Source: Gp6-AA40 sp963818645 (GTDB taxonomy: Bacteria; Acidobacteriota; Vicinamibacteria; Vicinamibacterales; UBA2999). From it: a stretch of DNA of 64,000 bases. Made by a program: the position numbers and the translations under genes. The DNA is taken from positions 62,001-126,000 of the forward strand of contig CAWFTF010000018.1 of NCBI GenBank assembly GCA_963818645.1, given 5' to 3'. Of the stretch, positions 53,442 to 62,458 are shown piece by piece. Numbering within the stretch: position 1 is the first letter of the stretch; each line of letters opens with the position of its first letter. A model generated the notes under the pieces. It was given only the letters and a program-made list of their open reading frames with translations. It did not search any database and had not been told where the DNA came from.

Positions 53442-56051
53442 ATGCTCAGAGTTACACGTGTACTTTTCTTTCTCGTCCTTATAGCGGTTCCAGCCAGCGC
53501 CCAGAGGCTTCCCGGCAACGTCGTCCCCGAGCACTACACGCTGTGGTTTGCTCCTGACCTCGAAAAGGAAACCTTTCGCGGACGCGAGTCGATCGACGTT
53601 GTCTTGACGGAACCGTCGACGACGGTGACGTTGCACGCGGCGGAGATCGACTTCTCCGAGGTGACGATTACATCCGGGGGCAAAACGCAGACGGCGCGGG
53701 TGACGCTCGACGCCTCGCACGAGACTGCGACGTTCACGGTCCCGCAGCCGATCGCCGAGGGCAAGGCAACGATCCAGATCACGTACACGGGAATCCTCAA
53801 CGACAAGTTGCGCGGCTTTTACATCAGCAAGGCAAACGGACGGAAGTATGCCGTCTCGCAGATGGAAGCGACCGACGCTCGCCGCGCGTTCCCTTCATTC
53901 GACGAGCCCGCGTTCAAGGCGACATTCGACATCTCGATGACGATCGATTCGGGTGACACGGCGATCTCCAACGGCAAGGTGCTCTCGGACACACCGGGAC
54001 CCGAGGCAGGCAAGCACACGCTGAAGTTCGGACGAACGCCGAAGATGTCGACCTATCTCGCCGCGATGCTCGTCGGCGACTTCGTGTGTCGTGAAGGCGC
54101 GTCCGATGGCATCCCGATTCGCATCTGCTCGACACCCGACAAGCGCGAGCTGACCGCGTTCGCGCTCGAAGCGGCGCAACAGCAGCTCGCGTTCTTCAAC
54201 AAGTACTTCGGGATCAAATACCCGTTCGGCAAACTCGACATCATCGGCGTGCCCGACTTCTCCGCCGGCGCGATGGAGAATGCCGGCGCCATCACGTTCC
54301 GCGAGCGCCTGCTGCTGGTCGATCCGGCCAACTCCTCCGTCGCGTCGCGCAAGCGTGTGGCGGGAATCATCTCCCACGAGATCGCGCATCAGTGGTTCGG
54401 CAACCTCGTCACGATGAAGTGGTGGGACGACATCTGGTTGAACGAGGGGTTTGCCACCTGGATGGCCAATAAGCCACTCGCGGCGTGGCGGCCTGACTGG
54501 CACGTGGAACTGGACGATGCCGCGGATACGCAGGGAGCGTTGGGCATCGACGCCATGCGCTCGACGCGGCCCATTCGGATGAAGGTGGAGACGCCGGCAG
54601 AGATCAACGAAGTCTTCGACGGGATCGCGTACGAGAAGACGGCAGCAGTGCTGCGCATGATCGAGTCGTACGTCGGCGCTGAGCCTTTCAGGCAGGGCGT
54701 CGCGTCGTATTTGAAGCGGTTCTCCTACGCCAATGCGGCAGGCGAAGACTTCTGGAACGAGGTTGCCAAGGTGACCGGCAAACCGGTCGACCGCATTCTG
54801 GGCAGCTTCGTCGATCGCGCCGGCTCGCCAGTGCTGTCCGTTCAAAGTCGATGCGTGGCTGGCAAGACCACCGATGTCGATCTCACGATGGGACGCTTCA
54901 TTGGCGTGCCTGGCAGCCCGCGAGAAGAACAGACGTGGACGCTGCCCGCCTGTCTCAAGACCGCGTCGGGCCAACCACGATGTGAGGTGATCGAGCGTCC
55001 GACACAGACCGTTCAGCTGAACGGCTGCAGCAAGACAGAAGGTGACGCCGTGTTCGCCAACACGGACAGCCGCGGCTACTACTTCACCGAGTACTCGCCA
55101 GATGCCGCCCGTGCACTGGCACGGTCGGCGACCACGCTGAAGCCGATCGAACGGCTCAGTCTTCTCGGCGATGAATGGTGGATGGTGCGCGGAGGGCGTC
55201 ACGACGTCGGTGTGTACCTCGACGTCGCGAGTGCGTTCGCCAGCGACACCACGAGCGCGGTGATCGAGATGCTCGCGGGACGGCTGGCAGTGATTGGGCA
55301 GGATCTCGTCACGGCGTCCGACCAAGCCCGGTATCAAGCGTGGATTCGCACGCAATTCGGTCCGCAACTGCGCGCCCTGAGCCTTCCGGGAGAGGCAAAA
55401 GACAACGACGAGACCCACATGCGACGCGCGACGTTGCTCGAACTGGTTGGCGTTACCGGAAACGATCCAGAGGTCCAGAAGCGCAGTCGTGAACTGGCGG
55501 AGCAGTACCTGAAGGACTCACGCGCGCTGCCGGCCACGATGGCAGCCACGGTGCTCAAGGTGGCGGCGCTCGGCGGAGATCGTGCGCTCTACGATCAGTA
55601 CGTCGCGAAGCTCGGCACGCTTGCTGCACAGCCCGAGCAGTACTACCGATTCTTCAATGCGCTCTCGTCGTTCAAGGACCCGGCGCTATCGAAACGCACC
55701 CTCGAGTTTGCGCTCTCCCCTGCTGTTCGCACGCAGGATACCGGCACCTTGATCGGCTCGATGATGGTGCAGCCGTGGAGTCAGGAGATGACCTGGGAGT
55801 TCGTGAAAGCGAACTGGCAGACGATTGTGAAAAGCCTCGGCGAGTTCCAGGGGATTCCCTCGATCGTGGAATCAACTGCTTCCTTCTGCTCGGCGCCCCG
55901 CGCCCAGGAAGTGCGAGCTTTCTTCGAGAAGAACCCGATCCCCTCGTCGCAGCGGGCCGTCCAGCAGTCGATCGAGCGGATCGAAAACTGCGTGGCGCTC
56001 AAGGACCGCCAGAGCATGCCGCTCGCTACGTGGATAGCTTCTGTGAAGTAG
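53442..56051 (+). CDS. Secreted M1-family zinc aminopeptidase
   Basis: 869 residues from ATG at 53442, with a signal peptide (FFLVLIAVPASAQ). The M1 features are complete: the exopeptidase motif GAMENAGAITFRE, zinc ligands His312, His316 and Glu335 in HEIAHQWFG and WLNEGFATW, and catalytic Glu313. A C-terminal ERAP1-like helical domain follows (about 550-869). The enzyme removes N-terminal residues from peptides, here outside the cytoplasm, and probably serves peptide scavenging. Its stop codon lies inside the left arm of a long inverted repeat shared with the convergent peroxidase gene. Confidence 0.95.
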   Translation: MLRVTRVLFFLVLIAVPASAQRLPGNVVPEHYTLWFAPDLEKETFRGRESIDVVLTEPSTTVTLHAAEIDFSEVTITSGGKTQTARVTLDASHETATFTVPQPIAEGKATIQITYTGILNDKLRGFYISKANGRKYAVSQMEATDARRAFPSFDEPAFKATFDISMTIDSGDTAISNGKVLSDTPGPEAGKHTLKFGRTPKMSTYLAAMLVGDFVCREGASDGIPIRICSTPDKRELTAFALEAAQQQLAFFNKYFGIKYPFGKLDIIGVPDFSAGAMENAGAITFRERLLLVDPANSSVASRKRVAGIISHEIAHQWFGNLVTMKWWDDIWLNEGFATWMANKPLAAWRPDWHVELDDAADTQGALGIDAMRSTRPIRMKVETPAEINEVFDGIAYEKTAAVLRMIESYVGAEPFRQGVASYLKRFSYANAAGEDFWNEVAKVTGKPVDRILGSFVDRAGSPVLSVQSRCVAGKTTDVDLTMGRFIGVPGSPREEQTWTLPACLKTASGQPRCEVIERPTQTVQLNGCSKTEGDAVFANTDSRGYYFTEYSPDAARALARSATTLKPIERLSLLGDEWWMVRGGRHDVGVYLDVASAFASDTTSAVIEMLAGRLAVIGQDLVTASDQARYQAWIRTQFGPQLRALSLPGEAKDNDETHMRRATLLELVGVTGNDPEVQKRSRELAEQYLKDSRALPATMAATVLKVAALGGDRALYDQYVAKLGTLAAQPEQYYRFFNALSSFKDPALSKRTLEFALSPAVRTQDTGTLIGSMMVQPWSQEMTWEFVKANWQTIVKSLGEFQGIPSIVESTASFCSAPRAQEVRAFFEKNPIPSSQRAVQQSIERIENCVALKDRQSMPLATWIASVK

Positions 56052-56117
56052 GCAGTATGCGGTAGGCAGTAGGCACAGAAGGTGACGGTCGCCTACTGCC
56101 TACTGCATACCGCCTAC
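56048..56117. terminator. 27-bp inverted repeat made of heptamers, probable bidirectional terminator
   Basis: Left arm 56048-56074 and right arm 56091-56117 pair over 27 positions with two mismatches and a 16-base loop. Each arm is built of near-identical GTAGGCA-type heptamers. The left arm contains the aminopeptidase stop codon, and the right arm ends four bases before the peroxidase stop. It is likely to stop or stabilise both convergent transcripts. Confidence 0.65.
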
Positions 56118-56120
56118 TTA

Positions 56121-57197
56121 CTACTGAGGAAACGCCGCCGGCGCCTTGTCTTGATACCCGTCGCCTTCGAGTGATTCCAGGAAGGCGACGATCGCGTCCA
56201 CTTCGGCTGGACTGAGACGAAGCAGTTCCATCTTGACGTCCAGGTAAGGGTTCTTGTTCCCGCCGCGGTTGTAGAGTTCCACCACCTCACGCAACGAGCT
56301 CTCGGACCCGTCGTGCAGATACGGCGAATGCTTCGTCACGTCACGCAGCGTCGGCGTCTTGAACGCGCCGCGATCGGACTCGCTCTTCGTCACGACGAAG
56401 CGACCCTCATCGCTGAACTGCTTCGCCACGGGATCCCAGCCGATGCCAAGGTTGTGGAACTTGCTGTCGGTGAAATTGTTTCCGGCGTGACACTGGCGGC
56501 ACTTCGCCTTCCCGAAGAACAACTCGTGCCCCTGCTTCACCTGATCGGACACGGCCTTCTCATCACGATCGTATCGCCAGCGATCCCACGCCGAGTTGCC
56601 GCTCATGCGCGTCTGCTCGTAGGCGACGATGGCCTTGGCGATGCGCTCACCGGTGATCTCGTCGCTGCCGAACGCGGTCCTGAAGTACGGTTTGTATCCC
56701 GCGATCTTCGAGATCTTGTCGCCGAGCGCGTGCGGCATGTCCGTCATGCCCATCTCGATCGGATTGCCGATCGGCCCAAGCGCCTGATCTTCCAGCGACC
56801 CCGCGCGACCATCCCAGAAAAAATGCGGGAGCAGTGGGTCCGCCTGATTGACCAGCGACGGCGCCTTTCGTCGTCCCTTCTGACCACCGATGCCCGTCGA
56901 TACGGCCGTCGGCTCTGAGAACGCATGCTCGGGGCGATGGCAGGTGGCACAGGCCACGCTATTGTCCGCAGACAGACGCCTGTCGTAGAAGAGCCAGCGC
57001 CCGAGTCGAACGCGCTCAGGCGTGGGTGGCTCGGTCAGCGAGGAGAGATCGATCTCGGCACCGAGGGGCGCCTGAGGAATCGCGACAATAGGATTGTCCG
57101 CCTCCCACGGCGGAGGCGCGGACGCAGCGGATGAACATGCCGTTGCGACAAGCGCAACAACACCGACCCCAATCGATTTCCAGATCTGTGCTTTCAC
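56121..57197 (-). CDS. Di-heme cytochrome c peroxidase / MauG-family lipoprotein
   Basis: 358 residues from ATG at 57197, with a lipoprotein signal (LVATAC). Two heme c sites are present: VACATCHRPEHAF and AKCRQCHAGNNF. Family motifs include RRKAPSLVNQ, FFWDGRAGSLEDQALGPIGN and a C-terminal FKTPTLRDVTKHSPYLHDGS. These enzymes reduce H2O2 or oxidise protein or small-molecule partners in the periplasm. Which applies here is unclear. Three tandem GTGAACY heptamers lie just upstream at 57213-57233. Confidence 0.9.
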   Translation of the reverse strand: MKAQIWKSIGVGVVALVATACSSAASAPPPWEADNPIVAIPQAPLGAEIDLSSLTEPPTPERVRLGRWLFYDRRLSADNSVACATCHRPEHAFSEPTAVSTGIGGQKGRRKAPSLVNQADPLLPHFFWDGRAGSLEDQALGPIGNPIEMGMTDMPHALGDKISKIAGYKPYFRTAFGSDEITGERIAKAIVAYEQTRMSGNSAWDRWRYDRDEKAVSDQVKQGHELFFGKAKCRQCHAGNNFTDSKFHNLGIGWDPVAKQFSDEGRFVVTKSESDRGAFKTPTLRDVTKHSPYLHDGSESSLREVVELYNRGGNKNPYLDVKMELLRLSPAEVDAIVAFLESLEGDGYQDKAPAAFPQ

Positions 57198-57212
57198 TCT
57201 GAACTGCCTGCC

Positions 57213-57233
57213 GTGAACTGTGAACCGTGAACT
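57213..57233. repeat. Three tandem heptamers GTGAACT-GTGAACC-GTGAACT
   Basis: Three 7-base units in exact register fill the 38-base gap between the peroxidase 5' end and the exbD stop. GAACTGCCT also occurs twice, at 57201 and 57229. One of several short-period intergenic repeats in the window. Confidence 0.7.
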
Positions 57234-57235
57234 GC

Positions 57236-57682
57236 CTACTTCAGAATTGTACCCCGCATCCGTTCGGTCACAATTCCCACACGGTCCACCCCGGCCCCTT
57301 TTGCGCTGTCGATGACACGGACGATGTCGCCATAGCGCAGGTTTCCCGCAGCCATTATGAACATGGTCTTGTCTCGACGACTGTCGTAGACCTCCTTGAG
57401 ACGCGCATCGAGTTCCTGGAGCGTGACCTCCTGCTTGTTGATCGAGACTCGTTTATCGCCGCTGTACTCGAGGACGATTTGCTGCGACGGAGTCGGTCTC
57501 GGAGCCGCTGTCTCCGCCGGAAGGTCCACGTCGATCCCACGCTGATTGAGCGGGAGCGTGGCCATGAAGATGATGAGCAGCACCAGCAGGACGTCGATCA
57601 GCGGCGTGATGTTCATCTCCGAGTTCGCGCGCGGTCTCGTTGCCTGAACGACCGTCTCCGCCCCGTGATGCTGGTGGGCCAT
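57236..57682 (-). CDS. ExbD/TolR-family biopolymer transport protein
   Basis: 148 residues from ATG at 57682, with GGAGG about six bases upstream. A short cytoplasmic N-terminus leads to the hallmark NITPLIDVLLVLLIIFM helix with the proton-carrying Asp. The periplasmic domain follows, including GIDVDLPAETA, VSINKQEVTLQELDARLKEV and the LRYGDIVRVIDSAKGAGVD segment. It works with an ExbB/TolQ channel and TonB/TolA, none of which is adjacent. A TonB-like gene lies 40 kb away. It is followed by the peroxidase gene on the same strand. Confidence 0.92.
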   Translation of the reverse strand: MAHQHHGAETVVQATRPRANSEMNITPLIDVLLVLLIIFMATLPLNQRGIDVDLPAETAAPRPTPSQQIVLEYSGDKRVSINKQEVTLQELDARLKEVYDSRRDKTMFIMAAGNLRYGDIVRVIDSAKGAGVDRVGIVTERMRGTILK

Positions 57683-57785
57683 CGCCGCCTCCCTGTGGAT
57701 TGATTGGACACCGGGCGCGGCGAATGGTTTCGTGCGGGTCACGATAAACCGCGGAGACGCGGAGAACACGGAGGCTTTCATCGCA

Positions 57786-57899
57786 GAGATCGCAGGGATC
57801 GCAGGGACGAAATGCAGTCCACGCCGGTTGACCCGCGCTGCGCGCGGCATGGAGCGAAGGCCGGCGGTCAACCGACGGCTCTGCGATCCCCGCGATCTC
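57786..57899. repeat. Nested inverted-repeat element between ltrA and exbD
   Basis: Outer arms 57786-57804 and 57881-57899 are complementary over 19 positions with one mismatch and consist of ATCGCAGGG-like units. Inner arms CGGTTGACC (57825-57833) and GGTCAACCG (57866-57874) form a second perfect stem. A GCGGAGAC-type tandem stretch precedes it (about 57750-57773). No gene fits in 57683-57913. It could fold as a two-stem structure in DNA or RNA. Confidence 0.6.
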
Positions 57900-57913
57900 A
57901 GCGTTAAACCAAA

Positions 57914-59107
57914 TCAGTGAACGGAGCCTCGAACGTGATTCCGATAGACAAACAACTTCAACCCAACGAGCCCGGCGAGGATCGCCCCAGTCAGCGGCAC
58001 CCCGTGCCCTGTGAACGGCGTCAGCAGCACGAGCACCGCAGCGACAAGGCCGTACGCGCGCGTCTGGCGATACTCGGGCCGATCGTGCAGAAACCAAAGG
58101 GAGAGCAGATACGTCGCGACCGGCACGGCCACGGCGACACCGGCGCCGACCGGCCCGATCTTCGCCGTGTGAGTCGCCGCATCAACGGCCACTGCGAGCC
58201 CCGCACCAACCGCAGCGGCTGATGCGAAGACGACGTAGTGACCATATCCCCAGATGAAGGCCTTCCGGATGCTCGTGAGCAGATCGTGAACCGGCCGATC
58301 GAAGTAGACCCACCACATCGCATAGACGATGAGCAGCCCCCCGACGATGATCGCTATCAGTTCTGAGAGAGCCGCGCCTGCTGCCAGCGCTGACTGAGTC
58401 GCAGCGTTCGCCGCCAGGATCGACTCGCCCAGCACGATCAGCGTCAACAGACCGTATCGCTCCGTGATGTGATGTGGATGCCACGGCGTCGGCGACGCCC
58501 GCTCAGCCCACATCGGCACCGAGAGATCCAGCGCAGCCAGAACCAGGAACCCAGTCAACCAGTACTGCGGCACGAAGAGCATTCCAACCCAGGCCGTCTG
58601 CAGGATCGTGATGCCGACCGCATAGCGCCGCGCCGTCGAGCGGTGCGTGGGATCCGAAGCCGATGCTCGCAGCCACTGCACGACCAGCGCGAGCCGCATG
58701 ACCACGTAGCCACCTACGACGGCGATGTTGGGCGTACGAGTTTCGAACATTTGGGTGATGCCCGCCGCCAACAGCAACGCGCCCGCGATTTGCACGAACA
58801 CCAGCAGCCGATACGGCACGTCGTCGCAGTCGTACGCGGATGCGAACCAGGTGAAGGCCATCCACGCCCACCAGATGGCGAAGAACACCATCACGTAACC
58901 GATGAGACCGTCGACCACGTGCAACTCGGCCACGGCATGATGCAACGCGCCGGCGGCCTGCGCGATGGCGACCACAAAGACCAGATCGAAGAAGAGTTCG
59001 AGCGGCGTCGCCGCGCGATGCGCTTCGTGAGGCGATCGCGGCGTCATCCGCACGAACCAGCGCCAGCCAACTGGCTTCGACGATGTCGTTGAATCGAGAT
59101 GAGACAT
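57914..59107 (-). CDS. Low-temperature-requirement-A (LtrA) family membrane protein
   Basis: 397 residues from ATG at 59107. Polytopic with about ten to twelve helices and the LtrA signatures ATPLELFFDLVFVVAIAQAA, WWAWMAFTWFASAYDCDDV and HITERYGLLTLIVLGESILA. The family is widespread. The original Listeria ltrA phenotype was growth at low temperature, and the molecular function is unknown. It is divergent from a MerR regulator by about 90 bases, and that gap contains an ACCCAACTACCC-type repeat. Confidence 0.9.
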   Translation of the reverse strand: MSHLDSTTSSKPVGWRWFVRMTPRSPHEAHRAATPLELFFDLVFVVAIAQAAGALHHAVAELHVVDGLIGYVMVFFAIWWAWMAFTWFASAYDCDDVPYRLLVFVQIAGALLLAAGITQMFETRTPNIAVVGGYVVMRLALVVQWLRASASDPTHRSTARRYAVGITILQTAWVGMLFVPQYWLTGFLVLAALDLSVPMWAERASPTPWHPHHITERYGLLTLIVLGESILAANAATQSALAAGAALSELIAIIVGGLLIVYAMWWVYFDRPVHDLLTSIRKAFIWGYGHYVVFASAAAVGAGLAVAVDAATHTAKIGPVGAGVAVAVPVATYLLSLWFLHDRPEYRQTRAYGLVAAVLVLLTPFTGHGVPLTGAILAGLVGLKLFVYRNHVRGSVH

Positions 59108-59133
59108 TCGTTTGGATTCTATCCATACTCAGC

Positions 59134-59160
59134 CACCCAACTACCCAGCTACCCAGTTGA
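59134..59160. repeat. Short octamer repeat CCCAACTA-CCCAGCTA-CCCAGTTG
   Basis: Three 8-base units (59136-59159) with CAACT/AGTTG ends that can pair. The core ACCCAACTACCC(C)AGCT also occurs, in reverse orientation, in the hairpin region at 37765-37791. It lies in the ltrA/merR divergent gap. Confidence 0.55.
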
Positions 59161-59198
59161 CTCTCCCCCTGGGGAAGGGCTGACACTTCCATTCACAC

Positions 59199-59998
59199 AT
59201 GCCCACGTCGTATCGAGTGCACCAGTTCGCGGAATTGGCGGGCGTCACGGTGAAGGCGCTTCGACACTACGACGGCCTTGGACTCCTGAAGCCGATGCGC
59301 AGCGGAGCCGGCTATCGCCTGTATCGGGCCAGCGATCTCGCCCGGCTTCAGCAGATCGTCGCCCTCAAGTCGGTCGGCCTGCCGCTCAAACACATTCGAA
59401 CAATGCTCGATCGCGATCCGCTTCCGCTCATTGCAACGTTCCGGCAGCAGCGGGAGGTACTCGAGGACCGGCGACGGATGCTGGACCGCGCGATTCAGGC
59501 CAATCCTTCAGGAGGTGATCAGGGTGATGGAGATGCAGGACGTCGACATGATGCGGAAGTACTACTCCGACGGGGTGTGGGAAGCCTGGAAACACCATTA
59601 CCTGGACTGGCCGCCTGACGAGTGGCGTGCGCTCTACAAGGACATCATCGCGGGGATCGGCTCCGACCCGAAGGGCCCCGTCGCCCAGGCGCACGTTGTT
59701 TCGCGATGGCGCCTCGATCCTGGATTCCGAGCCGACGAGCCCGGAAGCGCAGTCTCTGGTCGCGAGGTGGCGGGCACTCGTCGAGGCCGAAACGCTGGGC
59801 GACGAAGAGCTCAAGCGGGACGCGCTGGATGCGCTCTCACGCCGACGCGAGTGGCCGGATGGAATGAGACGATACATCGCGTCGCTGTATGAGCTGGACG
59901 TTGACACGTGGCAACGAGTCACCGACTTCATCGAGCGCGCGGCTACAATCGGCGTGACGCATGCGGGAGGAGCCGACAGTCCACGGTCGCTGGCGTGA
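59199..59998 (+). CDS. MerR-family regulator with TipAS-like domain (frame changes near 59502 and 59690)
   Basis: From ATG at 59199 the N-terminus is a MerR winged helix (RVHQFAELAGVTVKALRHYD, GYRLYRASDLARLQQIVALK) and dimerisation helix. At CAATCC (about 59502) the frame moves +1 to ILQEVIRVMEMQDVDMMRKY, and near 59670-59705 it moves +1 again to FRDGASILDSEPTSPEAQSL, ending at 59998. The C-terminal half (KYYSDGVWEAWKHHYLDWPP) resembles the TipAS effector-binding domain. Such regulators bind small molecules and switch spacer-19 promoters. Its position suggests control of the divergent ltrA gene or of itself. The interruptions look like inserted bases. Confidence 0.82.
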
Positions 59999-61403
59999 AT
60001 ACGCGGTCGTCTCGCTCGCCTTCGCGGCGAGTCGTCTGGCCCTCCATTGGCTCGGTCTTCAGTTCAATTTCAGCCTCGACTGGATGTGGCTGAGCGATCC
60101 TGCCGACCTGCAGGATCGGCTGCTCCAGACCATCTACTACTTCCACGCGTTTCCACCCGGGATGGACCTCTTCACCGGGATCCTGCTGAAAGTTGCGGGG
60201 ACGCACGCCGCCCTTCTCGCGCAGATCACCTTCTGGCTCCTCGGGCTGGTTCTGATCAACTCGATCTTCTATCTCGCGCGCGCGTGCGAACTCTCTGCGC
60301 GTGTATCGTTCATCGTCGCGGTCGCGTTCTCACTGCTTCCGCAATCGATTTACTTCGAGCATCTCTACCTGTACGAGGAACCTACCGCGGCGCTGCTCTG
60401 TCTCTCAGTGGCGCTGTTCCATGCCGCCCTCACGCGTCAGTCCGTGCGCCTCTGGCTGGGGTTCTTTACGCTGTGCGCCGTCATTGGCGTCACGCGAAGC
60501 ACGTTCCACCTGCTCTGGCTCGCGGTGATGCTCTGCCTCGGTCTCTGGTTCAGCACACCTCGCGATCGCCGACGCGTACTGGCCGCTGCGTGCGCGCCGG
60601 CAGCGCTAGTAGTCGCGCTCTACGTAAAGAACCTGATCGTCTTCGGCACGTTCAGCGCGTTCACGTACGGGCCGTCGAGCTACGCGCATGTGACCGTCTC
60701 GCACCTGCCCCCCGAGACGAAGGCCCAGTGGGTTCACGACCGCCGACTCTCACCGTTCGCGGCGCTGAGCCCGTACGCCGGGCCGCGCGAGTACTTGCAG
60801 GTGTATTCCGGCACACCTCCCACCAACTGGCCGTCGCAGCTCACGGACCTGGATCGTCCAACGGTGCACGCGCCGAACTTCAATCATTGGGTCATCCTGG
60901 AAGCCAATCGCGGGCGCAACGCGGACGCGTGGTACTACATGCGCACACAACCGTTCGAGTACGCGACCACTGCACTGCACGGATTGCGGGATTTCTTCAC
61001 GGCATCAACCGAATGGCATCCCTACACAGGGACGGAGCGCTCTCCGCACTACCAGCATCGCCAGGTGCTCGGTCGGTACGAGTCGATCGTCAATCGCCTC
61101 GTCCACGGCTTCCCCGTCGCGCCCGTCGGGTTGTATGCGTTCCTGCCGCTCGTGATGATCTGGACCGCCCGCCGGGCGTGGCGCCTCCTGCGATCGAGCG
61201 ACGCGACTGCGAAGGCTCAGGGAGCGTTGCTCGGGCTCTGCCTGCTGAACATCGCCTACGTCGTCGGCATCAGCAGCGCGTTCACGTTCCTCGAGGAGTC
61301 ACGTTACCGCTACCAGGTCGAATCGCTGATCTGGGTGACAACAGCACTGTGTGTGACTGACGTCCTGGCACGTGTTGCGATCACGCGACGACGTCTTTCC
61401 TGA
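59961..61403 (+). CDS. Polytopic membrane protein, glycosyltransferase-39-like
   Basis: 480 residues from ATG at 59961, overlapping the regulator by 38 bases. About nine to eleven membrane helices are visible (LAFAASRLALHWLGL, LAQITFWLLGLVLINSIFYL, LWLAVMLCLGLWFS, GLYAFLPLVMIWTA). An FEHLYLYEEPTAALLCLSVA loop resembles the region after TM3 in GT39/ArnT-like lipid-linked sugar transferases. A catalytic Asp/Glu in the first loop (SLDWMWLSDPADLQ) would be consistent. The activity is uncertain, as no cell-wall or glycan genes are adjacent. Confidence 0.7.
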   Translation: MREEPTVHGRWREYAVVSLAFAASRLALHWLGLQFNFSLDWMWLSDPADLQDRLLQTIYYFHAFPPGMDLFTGILLKVAGTHAALLAQITFWLLGLVLINSIFYLARACELSARVSFIVAVAFSLLPQSIYFEHLYLYEEPTAALLCLSVALFHAALTRQSVRLWLGFFTLCAVIGVTRSTFHLLWLAVMLCLGLWFSTPRDRRRVLAAACAPAALVVALYVKNLIVFGTFSAFTYGPSSYAHVTVSHLPPETKAQWVHDRRLSPFAALSPYAGPREYLQVYSGTPPTNWPSQLTDLDRPTVHAPNFNHWVILEANRGRNADAWYYMRTQPFEYATTALHGLRDFFTASTEWHPYTGTERSPHYQHRQVLGRYESIVNRLVHGFPVAPVGLYAFLPLVMIWTARRAWRLLRSSDATAKAQGALLGLCLLNIAYVVGISSAFTFLEESRYRYQVESLIWVTTALCVTDVLARVAITRRRLS

Positions 61404-61563
61404 GTTCGATAGGACCGCCCCAATCGTCCCGAACGCTGCGTGGGACACTTACGGGCGCCCAGGTGCAGTGGAACCACCAGCCGACATCACTCGATCTGAC
61501 GTGTCGGGTGGCATGGTCCTGCGGTTCTGAGCGACAATCCGGACAACGAAAGCGAGTCTCAAC

Positions 61564-62430
61564 GTGTCGATACCCGCAGACACCGTTCCACCTTTTATCG
61601 AGTCGGTCGTTCACCCTACGGACTTCTCGCCTGCCAGCGAGCGCGCATTCGCGCATGCGCTCGCGGTAGCGGTACTGCGTCGCGCGCGGCTCGTCATCCT
61701 GCACGTAGACGCTGATGATCGCCCTGACTGGAGCGAGTTTCCGGCCGTGCGCACAATCCTCGAACGCTGGGGTCTGCTCGAGCCCGGCAGCTCGCGCGGG
61801 GCGGTCTTCGAGCAACTCGGCGTGAAGGTTACCAAGCGCACGGTCTCAGGCCGGTTTCCCGCGCTGGCCGTCGTCGATTACCTCGACGGGGCTCCGGCCG
61901 ATCTGCTGGTCGTGGCGACCGAGGGACGCGACGGCGCCGCGCGATGGTTGCACGGTTCCGTGGCCGAGGCGATGGCGAGGCGTTCGAGGACGATGACCCT
62001 GTTCGTGCCCGCCCACGCCGAGAGGAGCTTCGTCTCGCCGGCCGACGGCACACTCACGCTCAGCAACGTGCTGGTTCCGGTCGATCACGCGCCCGACGCG
62101 AGTGCGGCCGTCGAGTTTGCGAAGCGTGCGGCCGAAATCGCCGGCGACGGCAAGACGACAATCTCGCTGCTTCACGTGGGAGCCGAGATCGTCATGCCGC
62201 GCGTGCAAGCGGAGGACGGGGAACGGTGGACTTTCGCGCGGCTGCGCCGCGATGGCGAGCCCGTCACGGAAATCCTCGCGGCTGCGGAACTGGTTGGGGC
62301 CAATCTCATCGTGATGCCGACCGCCGGCCGCGCGGGCGTGTTCGAGGTGCTGCGCGGCAGCACGACCGAGCGGGTTTTGCGTAAGGCTCGCTGCCCGCTG
62401 CTCGCGGTGCCGGCCTCGAGCGGGACGTGA
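61564..62430 (+). CDS. Tandem-domain universal stress protein (UspA family)
   Basis: 288 residues from GTG at 61564. Two UspA folds: residues about 10-145 (VVHPTDFSPASERAFAHALA, DLLVVATEGRDGAARWLHGS) and 155-285 (VLVPVDHAPDASAAVEFAKR, NLIVMPTAGRAGVFEVLRGS, followed by VLRKARCPLLAVP). The second has a G-x2-G-x9-G(S/T)-like ATP-binding pattern in degenerate form. The protein is cytosolic and typically induced by stress or starvation. The 160 bases upstream (61404-61563) show no gene. Confidence 0.88.
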   Translation: MSIPADTVPPFIESVVHPTDFSPASERAFAHALAVAVLRRARLVILHVDADDRPDWSEFPAVRTILERWGLLEPGSSRGAVFEQLGVKVTKRTVSGRFPALAVVDYLDGAPADLLVVATEGRDGAARWLHGSVAEAMARRSRTMTLFVPAHAERSFVSPADGTLTLSNVLVPVDHAPDASAAVEFAKRAAEIAGDGKTTISLLHVGAEIVMPRVQAEDGERWTFARLRRDGEPVTEILAAAELVGANLIVMPTAGRAGVFEVLRGSTTERVLRKARCPLLAVPASSGT

Positions 62431-62458
62431 GCCTCGCGATCGGTCTTCGAATAGAAAT

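Noticed and set aside
53895..55418. Long open frame antisense to the M1 aminopeptidase, about 507 codons
   Set aside because: It mirrors the codon bias of the high-GC sense gene, has no recognisable domain, and the sense gene is complete. The same holds for long antisense frames under the hybrid kinase (9286-10863) and the sigma-54 activator (51162-52478).
56048..57899. The repeats at 56-58 kb as a CRISPR array
   Set aside because: Units are 7-9 bases, tandem without spacers, and no cas genes are present.
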